Part shown: piece after piece, positions 12,640 through 25,000 of the stretch | How the letters are laid out: every line of letters starts with the position of its first letter | How positions within the stretch are numbered: position 1 is the first letter of the stretch | NCBI GenBank assembly: GCA_914767715.1 | Contig: OU612068.1 | Coordinates: 17,298,001-17,362,000 of the forward strand | Origin: Membranipora membranacea | Taxonomy: Eukaryota; Bryozoa; Gymnolaemata; Cheilostomatida; Membraniporidae | Reading direction: 5' to 3' | Length of the DNA: 64,000 nt | Made by a program: the position numbers and the translations under genes | The notes under the pieces: generated by a model | What the model saw: only the letters and a program-made list of their open reading frames with translations | The model's database searches: none | What the model was told of the DNA's origin: nothing

Positions 12640-13119
12640 AAAGAGGCTGTCTATCAGTAATAAACCTATGAAGACAAGAAATTTCAAAAGTTGAAACTTG
12701 GTGCATGGCCAACAGGCTCACTCTAAATTATTCAAAAACGTTCCAAATTATTTTAAAATCGCCAAAAAAGCAAATTGTTTTGGCGGAATATAAAATTGAT
12801 CTCAGCTGTAAAACACAATTTTTTAGGCATTATTCTTGACTCTAATATAACTGATATGAATTACCTCGTGGACCACTGCCGAAAATTCAACCTAATTTTA
12901 ACATTGATTAGGGCAGCTCTCCCTTATTTTGATAGCAAAACAATGGTTGACCTGTATTACCGTTGTTTTTACCCACTGGCTTCCTGTCTGGGGGGCAGTG
13001 ATGACTGCAGCTGGAAGGGGCACTTGTCCTGTACATGTGTCTCGTATTTGACCTTCAAGCTTTACAATTGGGCTGTCTACGCCCTAGCGCAGGCTATAAG
13101 ACTGTCCCTTTGCTTTTGA
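12640..13119 (+). mobile_element. LINE reverse transcriptase 3' fragment
   Basis: Plus-strand translation in two frames gives the region after the catalytic box (ETWCMANRLTLNYSKTFQI near 12694-12750), then an FLGIILDSNITDMNYLVDH stretch and the thumb-like YFDSKTMVDLYYRCFYPL near 12930-12978. These match the C-terminal half of reverse transcriptases of Jockey/CR1-like non-LTR elements. At least one frameshift and no upstream RT core show it is a truncated copy. Confidence 0.75.
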
Positions 13120-14039
13120 CATGTTTCTATTGCAATTATCTACAATTTTTGATTAAATCTTTTTTTGCCTTTCTCTGAGTCATACTCAATTGAACTTTAT
13201 CTATATATGTTATCAATTTTATCTCTAGCAATAAACACACATGAAAGAAAAAATTGTCTAACAGTCTTCGAGTTAGGGTGTCAATTACCTCTCTGAAATG
13301 TGCAGTCTCACACCACTACCCTCCCTCATATCGGACAAGGGATAGAAATACCCATATAGATAATTATGACAAACCTATACACAAAATGACCTAATGACCT
13401 AATTTTACACTAGTACCCACTCGGTAGCTAAAACTACATGCATCTTTAGTGGCTAGTTATTGCATAGCACCTTTAACATGATAATCCCATAATAACCTAA
13501 TACTAATAGTTATTTTTCTGGCTGCTTTGCGATGCCAATCAATGTTGCAGCTAGCTTTCTGGATATTGTAATCTTTATTTATTTTTTTAGACTGCCATAG
13601 AAAGACAGAGCATCTTAAAGAAACTCAGTACCATTCACCAGCTACAAGCAAACAAATAACCACACCTACTGAAGCATCAGTGTTGTGATTTAAAAAAAAT
13701 TAATGGGCGTTGTAGCCATTTATAATGTTTTAAGAATGAGGATTTATATTTTGGTCCATTTCCATAATTTTTATATAATCCCCATAGGGGAAAATGGAAC
13801 TCTATCCTCTGTGCTCCCATAGATCTCAGCCAAACCTCAAATGTATTTTCCGGTAATTATTTATTCCTCTCCCTGAGAATAAAGCTTAAAATTCATTTTA
13901 TACGATTATTTTATGGTGTATTTTGATAAAGTATAACAGCTTCAATACAATGTAATGAGTGATGGATAACCAAAATTTTGTCTTTTTTAAACCAAGGACT
14001 AAGCAACTTCCTAATAATATGCAAGTTGCGATTGTTATC

Positions 14040-14790
14040 AATATCCAGCGCGTTTGGTGCTGTTTTTCTCCAGGAATCTGGTAAAGATATCTGGCAACCA
14101 TTGGAATATGCCTCGCGTAAGATGACTGACACTTAGACACGCTCTTCGATGGTAGAGAAGGAAACTCTTGTCATCATGTGGGCAGTTTGACTAGTATATG
14201 ATAGGTCGAAAGTTTGAAGTTGAAACGGTCCATAAACCCTTGGTACAAATTCTAGGTGGTAAAGATCTGAGTGATCTACCACCGAGGGTGCAAAGGTTCA
14301 AAATGAGGATAATGAGGTATGGATATAAAAATTTTGGTGTTAAGATGTTTGTTGCCGATAGTTTGAGCCGACCCAACGAGGCTTACAGTGCAGCCAGTGT
14401 GAAGCATTGTGCAGCTGTTGAGTACTTTATTGACAGTATTTGTGAGGACTTAGTCCCTGATATACATGAAATAGAGGCGTTTGAAGCCACCGTGACTGAC
14501 GATGTCGCAGTTAAATTCAAGCAGTATTTGGTCGAGGGTTGGCGAAGAAACAAGCAGTCATAAATTGCCCGGGTACAAAGGATGTCTCATGTTTAATGAT
14601 AGACTTGATGTACCTGCTAGTTTGCGTAGTGCCTATATTGCACATGCTGGACACCAGGGTACTGCTAAACCTGCAGAGCTGCTCGACAGGTAGTCTGGTG
14701 GCCGAGCTATCACCCAACGACAAATTTTTGTCAATTTTAGCTCTTGCTTTTGGCCTGAGTCCCGCAGCAATTGATCTCGGGAATATGCTG
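14040..14790 (+). mobile_element. Ty3/gypsy retrotransposon RNase H/integrase remnant
   Basis: Plus-strand reading gives LGAVFLQESGKDIWQPLEYA near 14056-14112 (RNase H start), VEKETLVIMWA near 14152-14183 after a stop, then KFEVETVHKPLVQILGGKDL near 14209-14265, LPPRVQRF and VADSLSRPNEA near 14350-14380. A frameshift leads to LDVPASLRSAYIAHAGHQG near 14605-14660, the linker and zinc-binding start of integrase. This is the order in Ty3/gypsy polyproteins. Stops and shifts make it non-functional. No long terminal repeats were recognised nearby. Confidence 0.85.
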
Positions 14791-14825
14791 TGCAGCTAAA
14801 GCCAAGCTTCTTTCAGATTGTCTGC

Positions 14826-15077
14826 TCAACAACCCGTAGCAGACAACTCCAATTTGTACTTCAACAGACATTCTGATGCGTTAAAAGTGCTCAGATAGCT
14901 GTATATGCAAGTTTGAGGCATCACATCATCAAATTCCTTACAAACATTATCAAACCAAAGTGAATAGTTGTAATGTGATGCCACAAACTCGCACTTGCAG
15001 CCATCTAAGGAGTAAGAACCTAAATTATGTTCGGGTATACATAAAAAAGTATCATGTGAAATTGCTTTTATAAACAT
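14826..15077 (-). CDS. possible exon of an unrecognised secreted protein
   Basis: An 83-codon minus-strand frame ends in TGA at 14826. It has six cysteines, two potential N-glycosylation sites (NYS, NAS) and mixed composition, unlike the surrounding noise. Further upstream on the same strand, near 15990-15920, lies a hydrophobic start (MKETLLLPIFALICFILL) that could be a signal peptide. I could not connect the two with matching splice phases, so this is a weak suggestion. Confidence 0.2.
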   Translation of the reverse strand: MFIKAISHDTFLCIPEHNLGSYSLDGCKCEFVASHYNYSLWFDNVCKEFDDVMPQTCIYSYLSTFNASECLLKYKLELSATGC

Positions 15078-16626
15078 AGTTTTGGCAATCAGACATTACA
15101 TGTATTTCGTCTGCCGCATTATGGGCATTGATTTTTGCTTATTGAAATATTATAGAAGAACTACTGATCTTTCAATTCCAACATAGCTCACCATGTCGTA
15201 AAATACAACCTCATTAAATGACAATTGATATCTGAAACCTGGGAACTTGAATTGTTTTTCATATTATGTATGTTAATGATGGCCTTCTCCAATGGATTTG
15301 CCCCGGTTTTGGAGCACCTCTACAACATCAAAAAATATACTACATCAGGGTATTATGTTATATTCGCTGCAGGGTGCCAAAGTATAGCGTTATGTGGTCT
15401 AGAAAAAATTGAGAGAAATTGAATTGAATTCAATGCACTCCACTGTGCAATCAAAATGGTTTTGACGCCACCACCAGCATCATTTGCGACGCAGCAAACA
15501 GCAGAGTTGTCGAGTTAAGTAGGTGATACTGTTTACCTGAAATGACCCTTGCAAAAAATCTTCATGTATTAAAATGAGCAACCAGATACACTACTCCGGC
15601 TTGAGCTTCTTGAAGACCTGTTCATGGTTTCGTTCGATCCAATGAGTAGATTTGATTCTTGCAATTTTAGCATTGTTCTAGTATCGCGTTTGATTTTTAT
15701 TAGTTTCTTTGATCTTGAAATCTACAAATACACTCACACCAGTACCTTGTGATTCAAATTGATATGATAAGTTATACCATGGTTCTATAATCAAATGACG
15801 ATTGGTAAATGATACATCTTCAACTTGGCAACTTTTTCAGCTAGTGTTGCTGAATCTATTGATTGCAGAGATCATCATAAATAGAGTTTCTACTTCCAAA
15901 AATGATCTAATTTTCAATATACACGCCTCCGTATATTTAAAATTAAACAATAAAATGAAACAGATCAGAGCAAAAATCGGCAGCAACAATGTTTCCTTCA
16001 TGTCAAGCAAGTTCATATTCAAACAAGAAAAGAAATGTAGGGGCGCTCATATCAGGTTCCTTGACCAGAAAGCTCACCATCAAGGTTGCGCTGTCAGCTG
16101 TCTCTTTCAAGCAGATTGTCTTAGTTTAATTGTGCCCTGTCAATAATTACTGCAATTACATGCATACTTTTAACATAGAGCTCGCCTGTCGTAAATTCAT
16201 GATCACACTGTTTGGACAATTCCAACAGTAAACGGGGATGATGCTGTTATGATATAAAAAATACAGATCCGCAGCACTAGTACTCATGAGTTTGGTCTTG
16301 TCAGGTTCTAGATTTTTCAGTTCACCAACTCAACATGTAACTACCCCCAATAGCTGTGACATCTGTAGGGGTAACAGTATATTGTTAACAGTGATAACAT
16401 ATGGCAAATCTGAAAACATTCCGCATATTCATTACCATGTTGACTGATATAAACAAGGTGCCCCTCCTCAATATTTAATTTATATCTCAAGAACTTAATA
16501 AACATAATTCCTACATCTCAACTTTTGGTAACCTATCACATTCATTCATAAACATGATCTAGGGAAACCCAATTAGTCCATTGTTGTAGAGTTAAGTTTC
16601 ATATAAATACTATGTGTATATATATC

Positions 16627-16630
<4 letters not shown>

Positions 16631-16681
<51 letters not shown>
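16631..16681. repeat. (AT)n microsatellite
   Basis: About 50 bases of uninterrupted AT dinucleotides, flanked by further TA-rich sequence. Confidence 0.95.
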
Positions 16682-16685
<4 letters not shown>

Positions 16686-17401
16686 TACAAATCTATAACA
16701 GAGGAACATGTATGGTCCTTGAATCATTCCGCTCCTAACTGATAAGGGGCCAAAACTCTGAATTCAAAACATGGGAAAAAGTGTAGATTGATTTTATCGA
16801 TTAAATACGTTTTCACTGTTCAATTATATTGGATCAGTTTTTACCCAGTTCAGAATATGTTTGAACCGGTTACCTTATTTCCAAACAGTCTCATGACATT
16901 TTTTATGTACTTAGGAATAGAAGCGAGACAATTTTTTGCAGGTGATTTTTAGAGTGGCTGAGCTACATTAGAGAGTGTGCCTATCTCTGAAACCTTTCTC
17001 TCAGAGACTATGATGACACAAACTGTTGATTTAGTGTTTGAAAACTCATTGATTATACTATTATAATTGCAGTCACATCAAAAAACATCAAATGTTAGAT
17101 GGAACTTTTCCTGTTTCACTGCTTAACAATATAATAATTGTGTACCATCTTTTCGCCTGCAAAAAGAGGCATTTTACCGCTTAAGTCACTAAAGTTGACA
17201 AGCTATTCATAATAATTCTAAGCTAGATTTTTCATTTAACTCAGTGATAAGTATCAATGAAAACGATTTATATTGATAATGTTGAATGTTCAATGTCTAG
17301 TAATCAAAAATTTTTACGAGTGTTTTTAATAATGAATTTTTATTATTATAAGACCTGTGGCAGGTGCTGTATGGAACACAACAAAACTGTATAGGCCTTG
17401 A

Positions 17402-17450
17402 GTGCTGTAAGACGTGTCCCATACAGCACAGGCCACACGTCTTACAACAC
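17402..17450. repeat. foldback hairpin
   Basis: Arms gtgctgtaagacgtgt and acacgtcttacaacac are complementary with one mismatch around an 18-base loop. Additional short complementary pieces (ctgtatgg and ccatacag) lie just outside, suggesting a rearranged foldback element. No coding content. Confidence 0.65.
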
Positions 17451-17767
17451 CTGTTGCCAGCGCCTGTTTTTAATGCCCATTCAGAACAGCATAAATTTTT
17501 GTAATGCAAATTCCATCGGTTATTAAAAATGGCGTGATGCTAACTTTTGTCAAGGTTGATAAATCCCATGAGAAGATAAGGCATATTGCCAAACCCAACT
17601 TAAATGGTTGAGCTCAAGTGTATTGCCAACTCATTGGTTCATTGATAACAGTTGGGTTTTGCTATGATTCCCACTCTCCCTGTATTCTCTTTTTTATTAT
17701 AGGGAGTTGCCTTTTTTTGGAGTTATCAAGTATCAGTTGGGGCGAAACATAATATGGGCATTGAGTA

Positions 17768-17857
17768 TAGGCAGGAGCAGCGGACTAAAGACCCAAAAAT
17801 CAGCGGAACATAGACCCATACGGAACATAGATCCGAACGGAACATAGACCTGCACCC
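17768..17857 (-). repeat. right copy of 'tctatgttccgc' repeat terminus
   Basis: Read on the minus strand it begins gggtgcaggtctatgttccg, carries three copies of the tctatgttccg motif and ends gggtctttagtccgctg. It therefore mirrors the block at 7186-7263 in inverted orientation, with similar spacing of motifs. The adjacent outside bases gtgatatg (17858-17865) match seven of eight of those outside the left copy. Confidence 0.6.
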
Positions 17858-19060
17858 GTGATATGATGGTTTAATCCGACGTTTCTCAAATTGATCTTTC
17901 ACATATCATATCAGCATGAATCTATGGGACTTAGTCTATAAAGTCATGCCCAAGAGCAACTAGTGGCAGAAATTATACAATTTACTTTAGAGAGCCTGCA
18001 ATCTTTTCAGTGACTCGTGAGGCTCTGACTTGTTTGGTATCATAGCAGGGTAATAGGCCAGCAGAAAGACAGGTAATCTCATAATCACAATTCTTAACTT
18101 CATTCATCAATGATTGTGGGCAGACTTGTTCTTGTTGAAGTGAGAGGGATTATCCAGGCAGGACTCTCCTCTGTCTGTGGTTCTCCAAATTATAAATTAT
18201 TACTCCACTGAGGCCCTCTTACATATATGTAAGTGTGTCAGCATTTACCACTACTCACCTACACACCTATCTAGTATGTAACAGTTAAGAGTTGCTTTTC
18301 ATGATCCAAACAATTCTATCTATGCATGAATACATTCTTGATGAAGTTGGTAGTGCTCAACAGCACAGACCTGTTGAATTCTTCCAACACAAATCATACC
18401 AAGGTCTGGATTCTCTACAAGTTTATTGCTCAAACTTATTTCAACAGAAACTTGGCCAAGTTGTTATATGTAGGTCTCACCGTCAACTGAGTTGCATTAT
18501 ATTCAAAATAAGTCTACGCTATTGAGCTTTCCAATCCTCGCTGTGACTCAGATTGCAGCGTGTCACACCACAGGGCTGCACATCTTGATATAGCGGACCG
18601 TATACATATGGGTGTATCAGTTCCAAATGGGTTTGTATCACTGTAATCAGGGAGAATGCTGATGTAATACACCTATCCAGTCCAAACAGTTGCAACCGGA
18701 TGCGATCGTACCATCCGGTCACGGCAGTCACAGCTTGTTGGGTGTTATACAAGCATTTGGGTGTACTCGTAACAGATATGATTGCTGTTACAAGCTCATC
18801 AATAGTAGCAGAATCAAAAGGCCAGATGAACCTTCTATAGAAATTGTTACATCGTCCCTGGGACTTGCAAGCCTGTTTTTTCATCACAACAGCTGCTACC
18901 CACTAAATAATAATGATTGAACTGCCCTAAAACTGATAGAGGTTTGCTGTTAGCTCTATTCAAATTTTTGATGATCTAGATAGTAAGATGTTCAATACAG
19001 TTGCCATGACTTGATCAACATTCTTTGATTTATTTAAGATTGAAAACGTAAAAAAACAGC

Positions 19061-22000
19061 ATGGCACAAAGAGTGATTAACTCAGCGGGGACGCAGAATG
19101 GGGAAGAGAAACTATCAAAACTCACTGCTAAAGAGAGTCTGGACTTGTCACGTTCTATACAGAAAATCGTTAAAAGGTCAGATATCAAAGTTATATACAT
19201 GTGCTTTTGACACTAAGCCATCTCCTAATGCTAATGATGGAACAATTTTACGGAAGATTGTAGCGTCCTAAGTTGGGCTCCTCAGTGGATAGATAGATAT
19301 ACCACCCAAATGTTCATTTGCAAGTCAACTTTCAAGTGATTCCCTTTTTGAGTTGTCATTTTCATAGAGCCTATATACGTTATTTACAGTGAATTGAAGT
19401 CACTCGTGTTGATATCATAAAACCCATATACCTATACCCTGCTTGCCCTCCCTTATATTAAAAATTTTCAGGAGGTGAGTCCTACTTCTTGTTGTATTCA
19501 TGATTGATTCTAGGGTGAAGGCTGAGTATACAATGGGCGATTTTGTGGACTATGCTGCAATCCGATCAAGCGAGCTGTATCAAGATTTTCAGAAGTCGAC
19601 CAGTCAGCTGACTAGAGTTGATCTAGACAGCTACACCGAACCACAGAGGAAAGCTTTCTTCATCAGTATGTACTACCTGGTCTTGTTGATTGCCATTGGC
19701 ATTATATGGTTATGGCTATACATAATATGCATACCCGATGCATAATATGCATATGCCTACGCATAAATATGCATACACATAAATACATATCCCCTACTGG
19801 CTATGTATGTTATAGCAAGAGGGACCGGTTTACACAAACTGATATCAAAGAACCTGAAAGTTTTGTATGGGTCAGAATTACGCATTTATTTTGCATGATC
19901 GAGGTCCCTGATTTTAGGTTTTTGGGGAGAAGTCTAATTCCACCGTGGTTGGGAATAATACACACAGGCCTGTTGGTCTTTAAAATCTCAGCAAGCAGAC
20001 CTTTATTTTTGTTTTGAGAGTGGAGAGTGTCTTAATTGAAGCACCCCTAAATATATCAATTGGATGTGCACATATGGGTTCGTGCTGTCTGAGTGCTTTA
20101 GCGCCTGCATGGTCCAGTGACTGCGGTCAATCTAATTATGCCATGTTAGCCGTTTGGGAGTTTCTTATTCTCATGTCACGATCCGAGTTGCAGAGATCTC
20201 CATATTCCACTGAAAGCGAGAAAAACAGTTTCATAATCCGCTGAACTCATTTATGATGCTCATGAATATAAGTATTTATCCTACGGTGCTAATTAGGCTT
20301 TGGCAGCAGCTGTTTCCACTGTGAAATTCTTAGGCCTTCAGCATACCCTGATAAGGGAATCTGGATCAGAGCTGGATAATTGTGTGATATAACTATCAAT
20401 CTCTATCCATAAGGGCTGTTTTCCTTGGGCAAAGATCAATAAGTTGATCTGCATCCGTTTTCGCCCTCATTCATTTACTATGATGAAAGCCTTCTAGCTG
20501 ATTTTACTCAGAAAATTGCAAATTTGCACAACTGCAGAACTTGGATTGAATGTGGGAAGCTTATGCTATTATATTAGGTGCAAAACTCAGGTGGGGTGCT
20601 GGTAGTGGATATTGTTAATGTTGATAATATAATGCAATGCCACCGCCATAAACCAGGGCAGAGTGTGATATCAACCCAGCATTAGATTTAAATGCATTGT
20701 TGAGTTTTGGTTCGTGAAGACAACAACACATTTTTACTGGTATACCACCATTGTGTTTCAGCAGGGAGGGAGGTTCCAGTCCCACTAGCATCTTATTGTG
20801 TTGAATCAAACAATCTTTCTTTATTATGTAGTAACCATAGATGTGGTTATATCTATGAGCATAACCCAGTTCAGTCATATCATTTTCCCATGTTAGTCAA
20901 TCAAATTCCTGCTGACTGCTTGATTGCCTGATTGGTTTGGATGAGTATCCGTTCATGGTCACAGCTCACAATCAATTAATCTCACTGCTGATTTGATAAA
21001 AGAGAACAAAATGTACTTAGTAGCAGTTTTAGTACCCCAGCCATTCGTCATAAGCTTGCTCAATCATGCAGTTTAATGTTTTGTGATGCTTTTATAACCC
21101 AAAAAAACAGTGTCACATGAGAAAATGATACATTGTGGTTGCAACTGACTAAACAGTGAGATTGGTCGCATTGTATGCCTTATCTGATTATACAAGTTTA
21201 ACTTTCCTGCATTCATAATAATGTACATGTTTACTGGTATCTATTGGAATACATTCATGGACACTAGATAATCATGATAATCCATGTACACGAATCGAAT
21301 CTAGTAACAACATAGAACAAGCTTTATCCAATTCGCTGGCAGTCTGGTCATTCCCATTCAGCTTGCGAGCCGGCAGCGGCTCAAACCCTAAAGGCAGGCC
21401 AATTGGATCACGCTTGATGTACCAACCCAGCTCACACTATCAAATAATATGACTGCTATGACAGTTCTGTGTGAATAAGAATATAAAATACCAGTATGAC
21501 AGAGTTCTTACCAGGCACCATGTACTGCTACCATTTTACATGTTATTATTATGTGCTTCATGTAATACAATGGACATGCTGGTTCTTATTTTCAGATGTT
21601 TACAATACTCTGACGATACATGGTATTTTATCTATGGATGAACTACCAGACTCGGTGCTAAAAGTAAAACAGTTCTGGAAGAATACTTGTTATCAGATAG
21701 CTGATCATATATTCTCACTAGACGATATAGAGCATGGTATACTCAGAGGTATGAAGAATCTCAATATAAGTGCTGTATATTGGTCAATTATTTTAATTAT
21801 ATTTAATTATTTGTAAATATTATTGATTTATTTTTGTTATAAAGTTGAGAAAGGAGATTCAACCTAATTGTATTACGTAAACAGAGCAAATTACATCATT
21901 GAATTGATTCCTTGGTTTGTCATAGCAGTGTGCTAGCTCTGAAAACAAATATGTTTAGTCCTAGTTCATCAGCACGATCATCTACAACCCCCCCTCCTCC

Positions 22001-25000
22001 TATTAAAACCTCCCCAAAGTTCAAACTCCAAACTCTATGTTGTGTTGCTAATATCAGAAAACTAACGAAAGTGACCTGTCATGGATTGTGCTACTGGGCG
22101 GCAGAAGTATATAATTATCAGTCAGCAATTCTAAAATAGAAGTGGAAGTTGCCCACCCACCATCTCACCCCTCACTGCCATATTTGATTGCATGAGGCAC
22201 GTGTTGCGCCGTCACATCCTTGTCTGCGTTTTCGTACTGCCACATTTGTCTGCTCCCTGCTCTTCTGGCGCACTTCTTTCTCCACAGTTGTCAACCAATT
22301 TCTAATAAACTAACTAAATCTATGGTTTTTCGTTAGCATAACATACTCTACAGGTAGTCTTAGTGTTTGGTGGCTTCTTCCCATCCCCCCCCCCCCTCAA
22401 CCTCTCTCTATATCAAAACACAGGTATGAGTGATGGCTACTTGAGGTTACTGTCTGATCCCGCCTTTGTGAATATTATTGTCATGCTAACACCATAGCCT
22501 TGTCACCCTAGCCATGGCACGCGGCTAATTTTTGTTTTGTACCCAAAAACAAAAAAGTAGCCGCGTAGCAATGCTATTGTCACCCTGCCAATTGATGTCA
22601 AATCAAAATAACAGTAAGCTGAGAGAGGCTACTAATCTGTTTATCTGCAAAATGATCGAGCCTTCGATCTGCCTTTTGTGGTTGGAATACTGTGAGGATG
22701 TGATGTCAGAAGCGGCCCCCTTAATCTGCGCCCTAGTGGATAAATTTAGCAACCTACATAGATAGACATAGTCAAATTCACTCGCTGGATCACATTCATC
22801 ATTTAACGATGTGAATAAATGTATTAAATAAGATGAGCCGATTTAGGAATTTGTATAATTTTCAGCTAGTGAAAAGGTAAATTCTGATAGGTTTATACTG
22901 CATCTAAATCATTCACTACAGCGAGTTTGATCCATTTGCCTGCGTTCGGAGTTGCCCCCCTCTACTGGTCTACTGGTCACACCTCTGCTGCAGCATGACC
23001 AGCAGGGTGGGGGGGGGGGACTCCGAACGCAGGCAAATTGATCAAAATTGATCTAATCATTCACTCATATGATTATGCCACCATTATTACCATATCTGCC
23101 TATATATTTACAGCTAACAACTCGCATCCAGCTAGTAATCAGCCAAACTATTTCCCAGAAGGAGATGTAAAGGTGCAATGGGCAGCAAAAGTTCTGGATC
23201 CTAGGATACACTGTGCTCTCAACTGCGGTGCTAAGGCATGTTAAAATAACACCATAAATATACAGGGTAGCCTATAAGAATTGTGAGATTGTGAGAGAAA
23301 TTATGCTGGTCATATTTCATCCAAACTGATTGTGCGTTGACCTTTCAAAGATCGAGCTTGGAATACTAAAAGACTAGGTTTCTAAATTATGTAGAATAAT
23401 GGCAGACTCTGTAATACTACCATGATACTCATGTGATAAAATGGGCTATCATGAATAGGCAGAATCAATTTTAGTAGTCATTTTGCTGATTGTGTACAGT
23501 GCACTGTTTACTTGTTGGCTCAATGCCCATCAAGTCGCCATATGGTATTCACCAGTAGATCATAGCTTCATAACAGTTTGTAGTTGAAAGTTTAGGATTT
23601 GGCAACAGTAACAAGTTCCAGAAATCAGCTCTCCTGTAGGCCAAGTGATTGGACTTTGCTGTGGTGCTGATCGTAGTCCTTGATTATCAACTCTCTTGGT
23701 GATGGAATGTCACTACCCATGTCCCTGGCATGATGTAAACACTTTAACTCCCCACTGGTAGAGTAAATGGGTGAACTTTCCATGTTGATCCAGATTTGAA
23801 CAGTTTTATTGTTATACTACAGCGATGTTACTTACTCTTAATATCTCTTAGTATAAGATAAGCTCAAACCTGTCAAGACTCCCTGCTTATATCGGGGAGT
23901 TTGGGAAATAAAATCTCCCAAACTCCGTCTATACTCTTAAATAATTGGGAGTTGCCCACTCTCTGAACATGTTGTTCAGAGAGGGAGCAACTCTTAATTA
24001 TATTGAGTATCTACCAATGACTATATACCTTGAAATACCACAAGGTTCTTCGTGTTATCGCTTGTTAGCTCTAACTTCGTGATATTTTGGATGGGAATGT
24101 TATTTAAGGAACAGCTTTTTTTCTCTTTCACAGTCGTGCCCTGCGATTTCCTCGTATAGTGATGAGAACTTGGATATGGCTCTAGATATGGCTGCAAAGA
24201 ATTTCTGCCAACAAGAAATAATTGTCTTACCTAAGAACGAAGAAGTTTATGCATCTAAAATTTTCGAGTGGTATGGAAGCGACTTCGGCAAAAACGACAT
24301 AGAAGCATTGCGGTGAGTTAAGACAGATAGAGTTATGTAAAATATGGCAATCTTATTTTATCAAATTGCTCTTGTTATGCCCAAGATTCGGATTGGTTAT
24401 TCAGGGAGAGACGCCTTCAATCTGATGACTCCCTTAGATGTGTGTCTTAGTAATTGTGATCAATGAATGTGAGTGAATTGGCTGTTTGTTCATCTGTTCC
24501 TTATTCCACCAGAACTTCCTCTCTGAACGCAGTGCCATACTGCTAAAAATCACCACTCAACCACATGACTCATATTGCCTCTACATGGTTTAAACAGCCC
24601 TCGTACACACTCATCACTAATGGCTTTTGATCACGATTCTTTTACATTTGGGGAAATCAGTAAGAAGACCACTAAATTACAGGTCGATCAACTGATATTT
24701 GTGGCCTGCAACCTGTGTCAATGTAGAGCTGCATATTTTGATGATCTTATTGTATGTATTGTTAGAAATTAATGAATCAAATGGGCTTAATGCAAAACGA
24801 AATGTCGCCGACCATTTGAGGTCGTTTGCATTGAGTCGTCCATTATCACTCGAAAAACCGAGTTGGGCATTGCTGAAAGTTGTCTATCTGAGGCTCTTTA
24901 ATTTAAACTGGGTGACATATGGCCTCTTTCAAGGTTCCATTGATGCTACTATCTGTTAAGAGAGTGAAGTTCTGAATGGGCAATGCCAAACCAGTACCAA

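Noticed and set aside
15802..16146. 114-codon plus-strand frame
   Set aside because: No domain. The opposite strand has an equally open frame with a possible signal peptide, and neither can be joined to other exons with confidence.
7186..17857. A Polinton/Maverick virus-like element
   Set aside because: The inverted ends and 10.7-kb size were suggestive, but no integrase, polymerase B, capsid or protease reading was found inside, and the ends are much shorter than usual for that class.
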